Shown piece by piece: positions 48,465 to 61,082 of a stretch of 64,000 bases of DNA. The DNA is taken from positions 839,001 to 903,000 of the forward strand of contig VICG01000005.1 in assembly GCA_008692225.1 (NCBI GenBank), given 5' to 3'. Positions within the stretch are counted from its first letter, which is position 1. Each line of letters begins with the position of its first letter. The notes under the pieces are model-generated. The model worked only from the letters and a program-made list of their open reading frames with translations, did no database searches and was not told the origin of the DNA. The stretch comes from Monilinia fructicola. Its lineage: Eukaryota; Ascomycota; Leotiomycetes; Helotiales; Sclerotiniaceae. A program made the translations under genes and the position numbers.

Positions 48465-51077
48465 TTTTTTTGATGTACTATTAATGCTTGTTTGAATACA
48501 TAACCATGTCTGATGCGCGAATTAGAGAAGTATGCATCACGGTGGGCGAAGATGATGGTGGAGATTGATTCATGTATGGATGCATTGGTGATGTTGTTTA
48601 ATTGGTATATCAAGTTAGCTGGATGTGATACTGCATGGATAGTACCACAGATGCACATTTTCACTTGTATAGTTGATTATTACAGTGTTTTGGCTCCAAA
48701 ATAGCTGAACGACGTTTTATTGAAGTGTGGTGTTCATGCTAACTAAGACACAACACTGACTTCATGTTCAATCATAACATCGGCTACATGATGGCATGAG
48801 GCTCTGAAAACTAAGCATGTATGACTCGTCATGTTTTGAAGAATAGATTGAGCATGTGTATTAGATTATACGGGACACTGATTAAGAACAACGATCTCAA
48901 TGACTTTCAGCGGTCAAACGGAGATGAGAAGGCTCCTAATTGCATCTTCGGACTTAGTATATGGAAATATGTTTAGCTAGCGTATTCTTGATAGTGAGGT
49001 GATTATCTCTATGCGATGGATTGAAAACTTCGAGGCACTCAAATCAAAGCTTGCGCTTTGATGATGATTTTTCTTTACGTTTCGAAAGCAGCGGCATTGT
49101 TCAAGGGTTGCCATTCTCTTCCTTGCACTGGATCAGGTACGTGTCTTGATGAAACATCCAGGGCTTAGATCTAAGTATTTTTTGAGCGTTTACACATCCA
49201 CAAAACGTATATATACTATGGTACCAGATAGGGTTATTTCTTCATTGACTAGAGTCATGTCAAAGCTCGAGCTTTTCTAGGGTTAGGCTTTTATCATAAT
49301 TACTGAGCCTAAAGTTCCATTGTAACGTAGTACCACTTATGGTGTGGCACATACTGGCCTAAAACACATATTATCATAATTACTCAGCTTCACTGAACTC
49401 GTTCGTTACTTAAACCTTATTTTCCCATGCTATTTGACATACCTCGATAGAATATCCGTTCAACTACGCCATTTTAGTCACAATCTACCATCTGAGTATA
49501 GAAAATATCTTGTAAATATATCCTTCGGTCGAAGCAAGGCCACTGCGAGGGTCTTTGTGGCGAACTACCTGGAAACCTCTTCCCCCACTTCATTCTCAGT
49601 AGCGGTTTCGAATTATTTGAAGATGCTGCACATAATTATCCAAGTGACATGACATGGTCGTCCAGTTTGAGCATTTTGGTCCGATCCTGTAAGAGTATTC
49701 AGGCACCTTGATGTTATCCAATAACTGCCAGACTCTAGACTACCAGTCCCAAACGCGTCATCCTTACAAGAAGATTTGTTGCAAGATCTAACCAAGCTGA
49801 GTCGACAGAATTCCACGCTGAAAAACACTCCGTCATTACCAAATCGAACCCACGGTATAGCTAAGTTGGTTTTAAATTCCAGGCTGATATACATCTCACA
49901 GCTCACCAAGTCCTGTTCAAAGTCAAGGCGCGGAAAGCTGACGTGTGTAGCCTATACGTGAATCTCAGCAACAAAATTTTACCCTAAGTCAGGGAAACAG
50001 TAGCTTTGACCTAAGATAGAAGTCGAAATGTGTCCCTACAATAGAGGCTTGTGAGATACCGAGGTGTGTGTTTAACTCTTGCCGTATTAAAATGATAACT
50101 TGGTCTTTACCCACCAATTACCACTCGATTTTTTCGTCTATAGAAAGGGGGTAGAATGTTAACTTTGTAGAAATGTCCAAGGAACGAAAAATGGGTGAAT
50201 TTCTGACTTGTGCGAGGAATCATTATATCCTTCAGATGGCTGCAAAGTACTCTTTGTGAGATTTGTAATGGGAAATTTGTATAGAGAAGTCTAGTACAAC
50301 ATCAGTCCAGTTGTCTAACTTGACTACCCGTATACCTAATACTCGAGACACTTGTTTTCGATTAGGTGCGAATCTGGAAATTGGTCTTCTTATCCTAAGC
50401 AACTTATATTTCGAGGCACATCTATCAAAGTGGATGCAAAAACAGCTCGATATCCTGCACTAGATTATCACCATGGATGATACCATATGCTGAGCAGCAT
50501 TCTTCCTGTACTAGCTATAGTTTGGAAAAACTAATTTGAGAATACCCGAATGTATAGCACATGTCATGTATATATGCATACAAGTGAGAAATGGTAATGC
50601 ATTATAAAAAGCCATCAAGGTTAGCCGGTTTTAATGAAAGTCTTACGATTCATCCCCGCTGCGTCAATACGTACTATACATTGACATATCTAGTGGTTTT
50701 CTGCAGATATTTTCACCCCTATCAAGTGGCAAACACCAAGAGCACCCACATCGTATAGTGGCGAACGCGGCTATCGAATAAACGCGATAACAACTGATAA
50801 GCGAAGCGCCACCCTGGTTCAGCCCCCCCCTAATTGGATCTCTCCACCCCATCTTGAACCCTTGTAGAAATTGTACCCCTGAAACCCAAGAGAACAGCCC
50901 ACCCATATGTGGTACGAAGCGTTACGGTAGTCTCGAATGATCGGTGAATAATAATATGATTAAAAGTCCACCCCAATATCTCCGTCCCTCTTCTTAAACA
51001 CACCACACCACCACACAAGTATATTGTACCTACATATACAATATCCACAATCGTGTGGTAAACATCAAGTCGTCATC

Positions 51078-52402
51078 ATGCCGCCAGTAGCTACATCTAC
51101 AATCACGACCTCGACATCCAATGGATCTGCGACTCAAAGATTGAGGGTTAATGGAGGAGATAATGTTTCAGCAAAAGCGGAAGAGGTAACCTCTCCACAG
51201 GTTGAGATTGAAGTGAAGGAACATGATTTCTTTTGGACATACACCGAAGAACCTCACCGCAGCAGACGTTTAGCAATTATTAAAGCCCACCCAGAGGTAC
51301 TTCTCTCTTCGTCTCGCTCCCCGAAGACACATGTACTAACCCCTCCTTCCAGGTAACCAAACTCTGCGGACCTGAACCCCTCACAAAATATGTCGTCCTC
51401 CTCGTCGTGTCAATCCAAATTCTCTGCGCAACCCTTCTCCGCAATACACCCTTCCTCTCCTGGAAGTTCTTTCTCACCGCGTACATAATCGGCGCCACAG
51501 CAAATCAAAACTTGTTCCTAGCTATCCACGAAATATCCCACAATTTAGCTTTTAGAAATGCGAATTTGAATCGGGCGCTGGCAATTTTTGCAAATTTGCC
51601 CATTGGGATTCCATATTCGGCGAGTTTTAGGGTACGTTCATGTGTCTTCCATCTATTTTCCATCTATCTCTTGAAACTGTGGAATTGGAGGGGATTGGAT
51701 TTGATGGATCTTAGAAGAAGAGAAGCTAACAGACCCCAGCCCTACCATCTAACCCATCACAAGTCCCTCGGCGTCGACGGACTGGACACCGACCTTCCCA
51801 CGCGTTTCGAAGCCGTCTTCCTCGACTCCCTGCTAGGAAAAGCCTTCTTCTGCACCTTCCAGATCCTCTTCTACGCCATCCGACCCATCTTCGTGTACGC
51901 CGTCCCATTTACCTCGATCCACATCCTCAATATCATATCCCAGGTTGCATTCGACATCCTCCTCGTAAAAACGACGGGCTCCTACAATTCCCTCTACTAC
52001 CTGATCCTCTCCGCCTTTCTCGCCGGCTCCCTTCACCCCTGCGCCGGCCACTTCATCGCCGAACACTACGTCTTCACCAAACAGCCCCTCGCAGCACGCG
52101 ATCCCAAGACCGGCCTGGAAATCCCCGAGACATTCTCCTATTACGGCCCTCTGAACTTCTTTACCTATAACGTCGGGTTACACAATGAGCATCATGACTT
52201 CCCCGCGGTGCCATGGACACGGTTGCCGGCGCTTCATGAGCTGGCCAAGGAGTTCTATGCGGAGTTGCCGAGACACGAGAGTTGGATTTATGTGATATGG
52301 CAGTTTGTGTGGGATAAGGAGGTCGGGATGACGTGTCGAGTGAAGCGAAAGGAAGGGGGCCGGAAGGTGGGCGGGTGGACGCAGCAGGAGGTGCAAGCCT
52401 AG
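51078..52402 (+). CDS. DES1: Sphingolipid delta(4)-desaturase (DES1/DEGS type)
   Basis: Exons 51078-51296, 51353-51631 and 51740-52402; introns 56 and 108 nt, the latter in frame and stop-free; 386 aa. FFWTYTEEPHRSRRLAIIKAHPEV is the N-terminal block of dihydroceramide delta-4 desaturases. Three His boxes are present: HEISHN, HLTHHK and HNEHHDFP. Around these are hydrophobic segments (YVVLLVVSIQIL, FFLTAYIIGA, LYYLILSAFLAGSLHPC). The di-iron enzyme puts the 4,5 double bond into the sphingoid base of ceramide in the endoplasmic reticulum, a step towards glucosylceramide in filamentous fungi. It is strongly C-biased at third positions in exon 3. No break is seen. Confidence 0.95.
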
Positions 52403-52552
52403 GGTTCTGTTGAGACCAGACGGCATTTTCAGTTTCTTGATCCTCCTTTGTGAGATGTTCGAGTGTGTGGGTGAGGATGTAATGATGATTGATGTGAACT
52501 TGTATATATGAACACGAGATGAGATGAAACGGGTTTTAGATGCATTGCTGGG

Positions 52553-52581
52553 CGTATACATACATACATACATACATACAT
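52553..52581. repeat. (TACA)n microsatellite
   Basis: About seven TACA units in tandem, in the 3' region of the desaturase gene. Confidence 0.9.
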
Positions 52582-53212
52582 CAGGCATCCAGGTATACAG
52601 GCACAACTTGGAAAGATATCCAAAAACCTATACACTGTCTGGCACAATATCAAAATTAAAAATCTCTCCTTCACCTACGTATGTAATACATTCAGGATCT
52701 CGACATCAACTCTCACCACCTAAATCTGTAGCGTCGGTATGGTTTCAACAAAATGTCGCCTACCTACTGAATCTCTCTTGCTACATACATCTGATATCAC
52801 ATTACCAATTCACCTCACTTCACTTCACTTCACTTCAATTCCACTCAACCCAACCTCATCCCGCCTAGTACAGCCCAGCCGCGGCTAGGCCAACTTGAAG
52901 ACTCCCGATCGACCCCTCTGATGACCACCCCGCGTCCCCCCCCCTTTCCTTCATATAAAATTATGAAGGCAGAAAGTCCCTACATGGCACTCACTCCAGG
53001 TCTACCTAGATGGCCGAACCTGCCCCTGCCCCTGCCCCTCGCGGCCCCTTTTCAGACCCATACAATTCAATTCACTTCAACTCAATTCAATTCGACGAGG
53101 ACAAAAGAAAGAAAAAGACATGCTACGCAATGAACGAACTACGAAAGGAGGAAAGAAGCAATAGAATACAAGGGAGGATACAACGACAATGCTGGCGATT
53201 TACTCTGTGTGT

Positions 53213-53235
53213 GTGAGAGAGAGAGAGAGAGAGAA
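53213..53235. repeat. (GA)n dinucleotide run
   Basis: About eleven GA units after a short GT run; simple sequence in intergenic DNA. Confidence 0.85.
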
Positions 53236-53532
53236 GTAAAGAAAAGCAACGGCAAGGAAAGTTATGGGAGTATCTTTGTAAATTAAGGGAGTTTCCTTGC
53301 GTTAGCTGTGCTATTACAAGAGAGGTCTAGAACCCAAGAATCCAGTACCTGAGAATACTAGAGCCACAGAGACAGCACCTAAAAGCACCGGAAAGCACCC
53401 AATATCAATTGTCTCGCTTCGTATCCGTCTTGTACAATCATGGAAGAAGAAGTAAAACGCTGAAAGCTTTCAAATTTAGAAACCAGAAACCACAACCCAA
53501 AAGTGGAATGCAAGCGAGCAAGCAATCCAACT

Positions 53533-54845
53533 TTAGAAGAAGAAATATGCAAGTAGGAAGCTTAGCAAACATAAAGCCGCCACGACTTGTACGGGTACAC
53601 CCTCTACACCTTGCAACTTAGTAGCCACTTCATTGACCGTCTCATTCGAAGTTTCCCCATTTGCCACTTTTCTCATTTTCAATCCACCTTGTTCGGCGTA
53701 GGATGCAATGGTCTTCTTTGCTTCGGCGAGTTGAGCTTGGAGTTCTTCGACAGAGGCGGGGATACCTGTGGGGGCGGTGACGGCGGAAGAGGTTCTTTCT
53801 CTGTTGTTGCCAACTGAAGATGCAGGGTTGAAAGCCGAAGAGCGAGCATCGCCGAGGTTGCGGTTGCCGATCGGTTCGTCGTTTACACTGACGGATGGGG
53901 CTGGACCTGAGTTTCCGGATCCCACACGATTGGCTGCAGGGGTGAAATGTTCTTCGGGGGATGGTGATCGATAGGCTGGCGGGGCTGTGTCGGGGGTTGA
54001 GATCTGAGGGTCTGGTGTTAGATTATTCCGTCCTCGGGAATGGGACACAAAGAACCAGAACGTACCACGCTGTTTGTTCCATTAACACCGTTTCTCAAAG
54101 GTGTAACTGCTGCTCCTCCCGCCGACTTTGGTGGTAAGAAAGCAACTCGAATCTTCTTTTCTTGAATATCCTTCTTCTCCGCTCGATCGACGTGCTATTG
54201 AAAGGCCCAGTTAGTGTCAGCCCATTCAAGGAGAATTGCCACATAACAAAGATGGCGGGAATTGTACGTTTGAGGGCGAATCTGCGAACTCCTGATCTGG
54301 TGTGATTACGCAGGACTGGACTAGGAATTTGTCTCTACACTTCGCATCGAGCGGTGGCTCATCCTTCATTGCCTGTAAGAGAACTATGCCAGTATGGTTA
54401 GTCCCAAGCCATATATTTCCCTCGATCCAAATGGGCGCATACCAGTCACATCTATGCTTCTTCCTGGCTCAAGTCTACCAGAATTTGGTCGCACGCAATA
54501 TCTATTCGCAAATATTAGAAGGATGTTTCGAAGATGTGAGGTAATGGTAGAACGAACTGTTTGGGCGCAGTAGTCTTGACCTGTTGTGAATAGAAACCAC
54601 ATTAGCATTTTGAGGAAAACAAGCAAAATGACAACACAGAGCAAAAGCCGCAAAAGAATTCCCCTACCTTGAAGCCAACGGGGGTATGATTAGGATTCCT
54701 AATTCTCAAAGTTTGCGACACCTCGGTGGTAAATGGACCTGACACATGTTAGGATTCCTCATTTGATATTCTTGGCCTCGTAGAAGTAGAATATGTATAG
54801 CATACGATGAAAACCAAGCTCTTGGGAATCGATCTCGACAGACAT
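53533..54845 (-). CDS. SCS2: VAMP-associated protein (VAP/Scs2 family), ER tail-anchored
   Basis: Seven exons: 54806-54845, 54668-54738, 54558-54580 (23 nt), 54443-54501, 54268-54383, 54066-54194 and 53533-54003; 302 aa; every junction phase fits. The MSP domain fills the first 130 residues: [68 protein letters not shown]. The [16 protein letters not shown] block is the FFAT-binding core. A Ser/Pro-rich linker, a coiled coil (SVEELQAQLAEAKKTIASYAEQ) and a C-terminal membrane anchor (VQVVAALCLLSFLLAYFFF) follow. It tethers the ER to other membranes by binding FFAT-motif proteins, including lipid-transfer proteins and Opi1-like regulators. Confidence 0.96.
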
Positions 54846-55324
54846 GATGGGCGGTAATTGTATGGTCACTCCCAAGGGGGTTATAAGAGTTTTAGGATAA
54901 TAGGAGAAGGAGTGTAGGTATTCTTGAGAAATGAATTAAGAAATTATTTATTTATTTGTTTGTTTGTTTATTAGGATGGTGTGTTTCGGTCGAGGTGATT
55001 TTGATATGTAATGACGAGGGTCCGAGTGACAAAGAAGTTAATGGGGTGGGATGGTTGTTTCCAGGTTGTCATTAACCTTCTCTGTTGGATTGCGGGTCAA
55101 TGTTTTGATTTATGAAAGAGTGAGTTGGTGGTGAGTGGATGAGTGGATGAGTGGATGAATGGGTGAGAGGGTGAGAGTGATGAGTGGTGAGTGGTGAGTG
55201 GATGAGGATGAGGATGAGGATGAGGATGCACTTGTGGGTGAGAGGAGGCGTGAAAGAGTAGATGGGTAGATATTAGGTAGCTTGGAGATATAAGTAAATA
55301 TAATAATAAATTTGAGAGACGAGA

Positions 55325-55370
55325 AGAGGAGAGGAGAGGGGAGGGGAGGAGAGGGGAGGAGAGGAATTGT
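55325..55370. repeat. Purine tract of GAGGAGAGGGG units
   Basis: Pure purine run on the plus strand made of GGAGA and GGGGA words, mirror-repeat-like, possibly able to form a triplex (inference). Confidence 0.8.
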
Positions 55371-55674
55371 ACAATATAGATGTATGAACGTACTAGATAA
55401 ATAATAATAAATAAACAGATAGATAAAAAGATGTTTATTAATTGTTTTAGAAGATATATAAAATAGTAATAAAGGGGATGATTTATTTAAGTAATTACTA
55501 AGCTAATAATAATTAGCAATTAGCAAATAGCAAATAGCAACCTTGAAAATAACAAATAGTAAATAGCAAATAGTCTAAAAGATATTAGATATTTATATTT
55601 ATAAATAGATTAGAAATCTTATTTATTATTTATATCTAGTAAGTAGTATATAGTCTAATGATTATATTTATATT

Positions 55675-56046
<372 letters not shown>

Positions 56047-56763
56047 GAGACATCTAGATAGACTCCTCTAATTATATAATTATTATATTCATTTAAATAA
56101 AATACCTATAGAGTGACTTAAAGAGTAGTCTATATAAAAATATTATAATAAATAAATATCCTACGTTATTAAAATATAATCAACATCTAATAAGTTATCA
56201 ATCATCAATTTTACCTATTATTTATTCTTCTATACTCTTTGAATATCTATAGATCTATATATTCTATTATTATTAGGCAAATAGATCGAACACAACTTCT
56301 ACTACCATAGGTGTCGTGTAGTATTTAAATCGTATAAAAGTGTTGGTATATCCATGGATATCAATTATATAATTTAGACAATCAATCAATCAATCAATCC
56401 ATTTGACACCTGCTGTACCATTCATATTTCTGTGTACTAGCTAGTACTATAGATAGTATTACTCGAGTAGATACATACTACTTACTATCCATCCATCCAT
56501 AGATATTTCTATACAGAGTAATTAATCACTACTTAATTAGATCATTCATACGATACCTGACTCTACCTAGGTAATTAAAATTATACCACACTTCTACTTG
56601 ACTCGAGTAGTGGAATTTCAATCCCAATCAATTACTCGTGCTTGCTATTCCAAGGTTCTATTAGAACAAACCGGGAGGATTGGATGCATCTTCTTTGTAC
56701 GATTCTATCTTCAAATGTTTCTTTATAAGCCACCTAGTCTCTTAAGTCTTCCACGCGAGTAGT

Positions 56764-56799
56764 GTAGAAACTACTCTGTACTCCGTACGGAGTTTCTAC
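56764..56799. repeat. Nested inverted repeat around ACTCCGTACGGAGT
   Basis: The perfect 14-nt palindrome ACTCCGTACGGAGT (56780-56793) lies inside a larger hairpin with arms GTAGAAACT (56764-56772) and AGTTTCTAC (56791-56799). Partial relatives (TACTCCGTAC, GTACGGAGTA) occur near 6500 and 7850. Confidence 0.8.
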
Positions 56800-57003
56800 C
56801 CCTAGTACTACAATCGTCATATCATGCCTACTACTTATTAGTAGGTAATCATTTATCATATTGTTCCTTTATAAACTTGAAGATCCCCCCTCCATCTTGG
56901 TATCCCATTCATCCTACATAACATTCCGATATTCCTAACCCAGCTATTATCTTCAACACAACCAAGACGTAATACAATTAAAATTACCCTCAACACTTTC
57001 AAG

Positions 57004-58192
57004 ATGGCTACACCAAGCGACCTTGACCAACTCATCGAAATGGGTTTCGATAAAGAGCGCGCGGAAATTGCAGTCAAGAAGGCTGGTGGATGTATGTGTA
57101 CACTTGCAATTTACAATTCATAATTTACCGCTTACATATCCCTTGTTCGTTGTCGTCATATAACCCCCACCCATACTGACTATCTGTTGCAGTGAACGGG
57201 GCCTTGCAATGGCTGGAAGACAACCAGGACAAGAACATCGAGGATCTCCGAGCTTCAGAGGCAGCGGCGCAACCCGAATCCGATGAGACGAATCCAAACA
57301 TCGAGCCGGCGCCACTCAAGGAAGGCGAGGAGGCCAAGTCCATGGTCTGCACGGATTGCGGAAAGAAGTTCCGTTCCATGTTGCAAGTTCAAGCTCATGC
57401 TGAGCGCACGTACGATTCACCAGTCGCTCCCCTCGACGATCAAGCTTTATCTAACCGTGTGCACGCAGGCAAACACGAGAACTTCGAGCAATCAACCGAA
57501 GAGATCGCTCCCTTGACCGAGGAGGAGAAGAAGCAGAAGCTTGCGGAGCTTCTGGCAAAGTCCAAGGAGAAGAAGGCTAAGCAGGCTATCATTGACAAGG
57601 AGGAGGCCAAGCGCAATGAGGTTCGTCGTCTGCTACTATACCGAACCTTGACTGCATACCTACCCCGCATCACACTGACATCTCACTCTTCACAGCAAAT
57701 CCGAATGAAGTCCACCAAGGAAGTCTCGGACGCCAAAGAGAAGCTCGCCCGCGATCAGCAAATCAAAGAAGCCCAAGCCAAACGCGCCGAAAAAGCCGCC
57801 GACATCCAAGCCAAGAAGCGCATCCAGGAGAAGATTGCCGCCGACAAGGAGGAGCGCCGACTCAAGGCCGAAGCGGCCAAAGCTCTCCGGGAAGGTCGTG
57901 CTCCGCCCGTCGAGAAGGTCGCTGCGGCGCCCGCTCCCACGGCCGCAGCCGGCCCGCCAAAAGTCCACACCGAGGCTCGTCTGAGACTGCAAACCGCCAC
58001 GGGAACCCTGACCAAGACGTACCCGGTCGACACGACGCTCTTCGAGGTCTCCAGCAACTGCAGGGGGAGCTCGGGGCGGTCAACAGCTTCACCACGACCT
58101 ATCCCAAGAAGACGTTCGAGGGCGCCGTTGATTTCGCAAAGACGTTGAAGGAGGCCGGGCTCGTTCCCTCGGCAGTATTGATCGTCAAGTAG
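57004..58192 (+). CDS. UBA-UBX domain protein with a C2H2-like finger, apparent frame breaks
   Basis: Exons 57004-57091, 57193-57409, 57469-57620 and 57696-58192, about 317 aa. The UBA domain is at the start (DLDQLIEMGFDKERAEIAVKKAGG then LNGALQWLEDN). Next come a CTDCGKKF...H finger, the block STEEIAPLTEEEKKQKLAELL, a long basic-acidic coiled coil, and a UBX domain (ARLRLQTATGTLTKTYPVDTTLFEV...). The order matches UBXN1/SAKS1-like Cdc48 adaptors that bind ubiquitin and Cdc48/p97. Intron 2 (57410-57468) has good signals, but splicing leaves the frame one base off, while retaining it keeps the frame open. Near 58050 one base is missing: the rest of the UBX domain (NSFTTTYPKKTFEGAVDFAKTL) runs in another frame to a TAG at 58190. 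Confidence 0.85.
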
Positions 58193-59231
58193 AGAGCAAA
58201 GGGGTGACAGGCTCGGGGTGGAAAATCAACCCCGCGGGGTTTACGAATAGACATGATGGCGTGCATGGGCGGTGTTTGGGCGTGACGGCGTGCACTAAAT
58301 GCATATGGATAATGTTCCCACACGAGTGCGCTGCCCTCGGAAAGATCTCGGTTCAAAGATATCAGAGGCATAATATCCACCAGCATCTACAACCAAGTTG
58401 GGCACTGAAAAAAATAAAAAAGTAAAAGCTTCCTTCCAATTCCTTCATTCGTGCCTGCAAGCAAGCAAAACGTGATTCGAGAACCGTGCAAAAGTATCAT
58501 TCATCATAGACGCCTCACCCTCTGTCCCCCTCCAATCCCCCCAGGCATCGCATTGCGTCCTACGCGAAATCCCCCCCAAGTACGTCACAACCTCACAAAC
58601 TCACAACCTCACAACACACGAATTTTCAAATTCAACCATCATTCAGATCACTATATCCAAAGGAAAGCGTATTCTAATCCACACTGCTAGAGCAAACGTG
58701 ACCAGGTTCTCGATCCGACGATGTCTTTGCCTTGTTGAACATTACTAGATACTCGTACCTATCTACGTATTATGTTGTATGGGATTTTATTTTAAATTTT
58801 TAGCAGGTTTGTATGTGAGGTTGATGTGTTTGGATTTGATTACTCTGTGCATTAATTGATTGATTGATTGATGTTAATCTTGTTGTTGTTGTCGTCTATG
58901 ATTGATGAATGCCTCTAGCACTATAATAGCATGTACAGCCTGTTGATTCCTAGATTTGACTATAGCCAGCTGCGCGTGCGCATTCTATAAGAGAAAGCAA
59001 AGTATAATACTGTCTTGGTTGTATATCAAGAGAAGACTTAGCAATTGACTCCAGCAAGAAATTCCCATAATACTTATGAAGAGTCCATTGGCATTTGATG
59101 CCATCCCATCCTCCATCCGATCGCAAACGCCTTGAGTCCCAGTCCCAATCTCTGCCTTGATCAACTTTCATTAGCTCATTCTCATACTCATTTGTGAACT
59201 CCACAACCACAAAATCCCTTTCGTATTCACA
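58193..59231. other. Intergenic region, convergent 3' ends
   Basis: Between the UBX (+) and RAD52 (-) stops. No gene recognised. It contains CTCACAAC repeats (58588-58616) and GATT repeats (58856-58872). Confidence 0.5.
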
Positions 59232-61082
59232 TCACATCCCATTTAGCCTCTGCCTCTTCGCTTCTCCTCCATGCGCATCTCCTGCTAGCTCATTTCCATT
59301 CGTCTGTAAATCCGTCAATGGAGCCCTCCCCGCATCAACCATTGGCCTCTTCGTCATCGTAGGCGGTTTGTAACTATTCCTATTCCCCATACTCATCGGG
59401 CTCGGACTACCAGGCGCTCCAATTCTTCTCGTAGCATCAAGTTGAGGATTTGCTAAAATTCATATTTTCGGTTTCCAGCCATCACGGGACGAGAGGGCCC
59501 GGTTGAGCTTGAGCAGGTACAGCGGCGGGAGCTTGCGATTGAGAAGCAGGTATGGGTTTTAGATCGCGGGAAAGTGGTTTGGAGGACTTTTGATCAACGC
59601 CGGGAGTACGACGAATAGAGGGGGATTCGAGATTGGGGTTGAAGGCAGGGAGGTCGAGATTTACGGGGGGCACTTCTGAAGGTGGGTGGTCTTTTGGAAG
59701 GAGAGCAGCGGCACGGGCAGAGAAGAAGCCAGCACCTGGTGGGGGCATTTCGTCGGTTATATCATTATTGCGAGTTGGAGAGGGAGGGCCGGAGGGTGGT
59801 TGGAGTTGAGGTCGGTTGGGTTGGTTTAGCACGCGGCCAGGGACGGTAGTGACGAGATTCACGGGGCGGTTGGGTTGAACTAGGTCTTGGGGCGCGCGCG
59901 AATGTTTGGGCCTGCTGCACTATTTGCTCTTGATAAGCCTGCATTTGGCGTTCTTGGTGCCGATGGAAGATGATTGTTGCGGGGTGATGTTTTGACTACC
60001 GGCTTCTGGGGGGCGATTCGGCTGTACTAACGGTCCACGATTACCTGGTGGAACTGGGGGTCCGGGAGGTCTGTTTTGATTTTGAGCTCCTGCATTTATC
60101 GGAGGTGCATTGGTACTGTTTCTGCTATTGAAAAGATGTGAAGCAGTCCGTGGTGCAGGAAGAGCAACTTCGTCTGGGTGATCATTCGGATCAGCAACAT
60201 TGAAGTCGCATCGTCAAAATCTATAACTCGTCAATAGTGCTTAGTCTTCTTTATACCATTGAATACATACCTCCAAACTCATCGTCGCCTATTAAAGTGT
60301 CATCGCCTAACGCAACCGTCAATTATATTTTTGCCACTGCACCCTCGGAGCATACCTGATAAACTTGTACTCGTCGGTCCAGAGGCCTGAGCTTGAGCCT
60401 TCTCCGCTACCTTCGGCGCCTCAATCTCCTTCTTACGCAGCAATCTGCGCAGTAAACGTCGAATGTCTATGTAGATTCTCGACATCCCACTTGGCAGGCT
60501 GTACCTTGATCTTCGTAACCTTGCTCAGATAATCCTTGTCATAAATGCAATTGCCCAACACATTCCCAAAATTCCTCAGCGCCCTCTTCAACCCATCCGT
60601 TGTTCCTCCTTCTTCGCCTTCTCAAATGCTGCCGCCTTGCCCTTACAATTCTCGATATGTCCATACCCCACATCTTCATGAAAGTACCATCTCTCAAAGT
60701 AACTCTCACAATAACCGAGAGTCCTAAACTAACTTTGAATGTTGTAGCATTCTCATCCACAAAATCTACTTGTGTATCGATGATCTGGCTCGACCAGCCA
60801 TTGAATCCGAATACCTCGTTGGCAAGTTGAATACATTTCTCCGCCGTGATGTAATGAACCTTTTGTCCCGATGGCCCTGCTCGCGATGAGATATATTCGG
60901 GTCCTAATTGTTTCTCTAATCTACTTTGCAATGTGGCGATCTCTTGTGCTGTATATTCCGATATGCGTGGTTTAAGTTCTTCAAATGGGTTCGCGATTGC
61001 TCGTCCACTGTGCTGGTCGCCTGGACTGAGGATTGTTATTCAATGCCGTGCGAGACTCATTTGATAGAACTTACGAGGGCAT
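59232..61082 (-). CDS. RAD52: RAD52 recombination mediator, broken by about eight indels as written
   Basis: Exons 61075-61082 (8 nt), 60356-61025, 60271-60306 and 59232-60220; introns 49, 49 and 50 nt; about 569 aa if the frame is restored. The N-terminal domain reads [21 protein letters not shown], then [42 protein letters not shown] and [14 protein letters not shown], the ring-forming DNA-binding domain of Rad52. The C-terminal half is Pro/Gln/Asn-rich, with the DNLTT-like and Rad51-binding part expected there. It anneals single strands and loads Rad51 in the nucleus. Frame breaks are inferred near 60680, 60608, 60435, 60206, 59990, 59893, 59507 and 59456, mostly one base missing in short homopolymers. 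No clear nonsense substitution is needed. Either an unpolished sequence or a decaying copy. Confidence 0.85.

Larger units (their letters stand above)
42247..51077. other. Gene-poor 8.8-kb region
   Basis: No conserved protein family is visible. The longest open frames are 45130-45495 (+, 121 aa, no domain), 46847-47173 (+, 108 aa) and 47133-47315 (+). The last begins near a plausible acceptor (CCCTCAG at 47159) and reads SAKVKFKPLHQSFYAKN. These could be orphan or decayed genes. The region also holds the intron-bearing tRNA-like locus at 48332-48464 and a degenerate tRNA-like sequence near 44823-44965. GC content looks like the rest of the window, so this is not an AT-isochore. Confidence 0.5.
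52403..53532. other. Intergenic region between convergent genes
   Basis: No gene recognised. It holds a (TACA)n repeat near 52553-52581, CTTCACTTCA repeats at 52813-52837, TTCAATTCA repeats at 53065-53092 and a (GA)n run at 53213-53235. The 3' UTRs of the desaturase and the VAP gene are expected here. Confidence 0.55.

Noticed and set aside
59482..59862. Treating the Pro/Gln-rich frame as an independent gene
   Set aside because: It continues the C-terminal half of RAD52 and lies between two inferred frame breaks.
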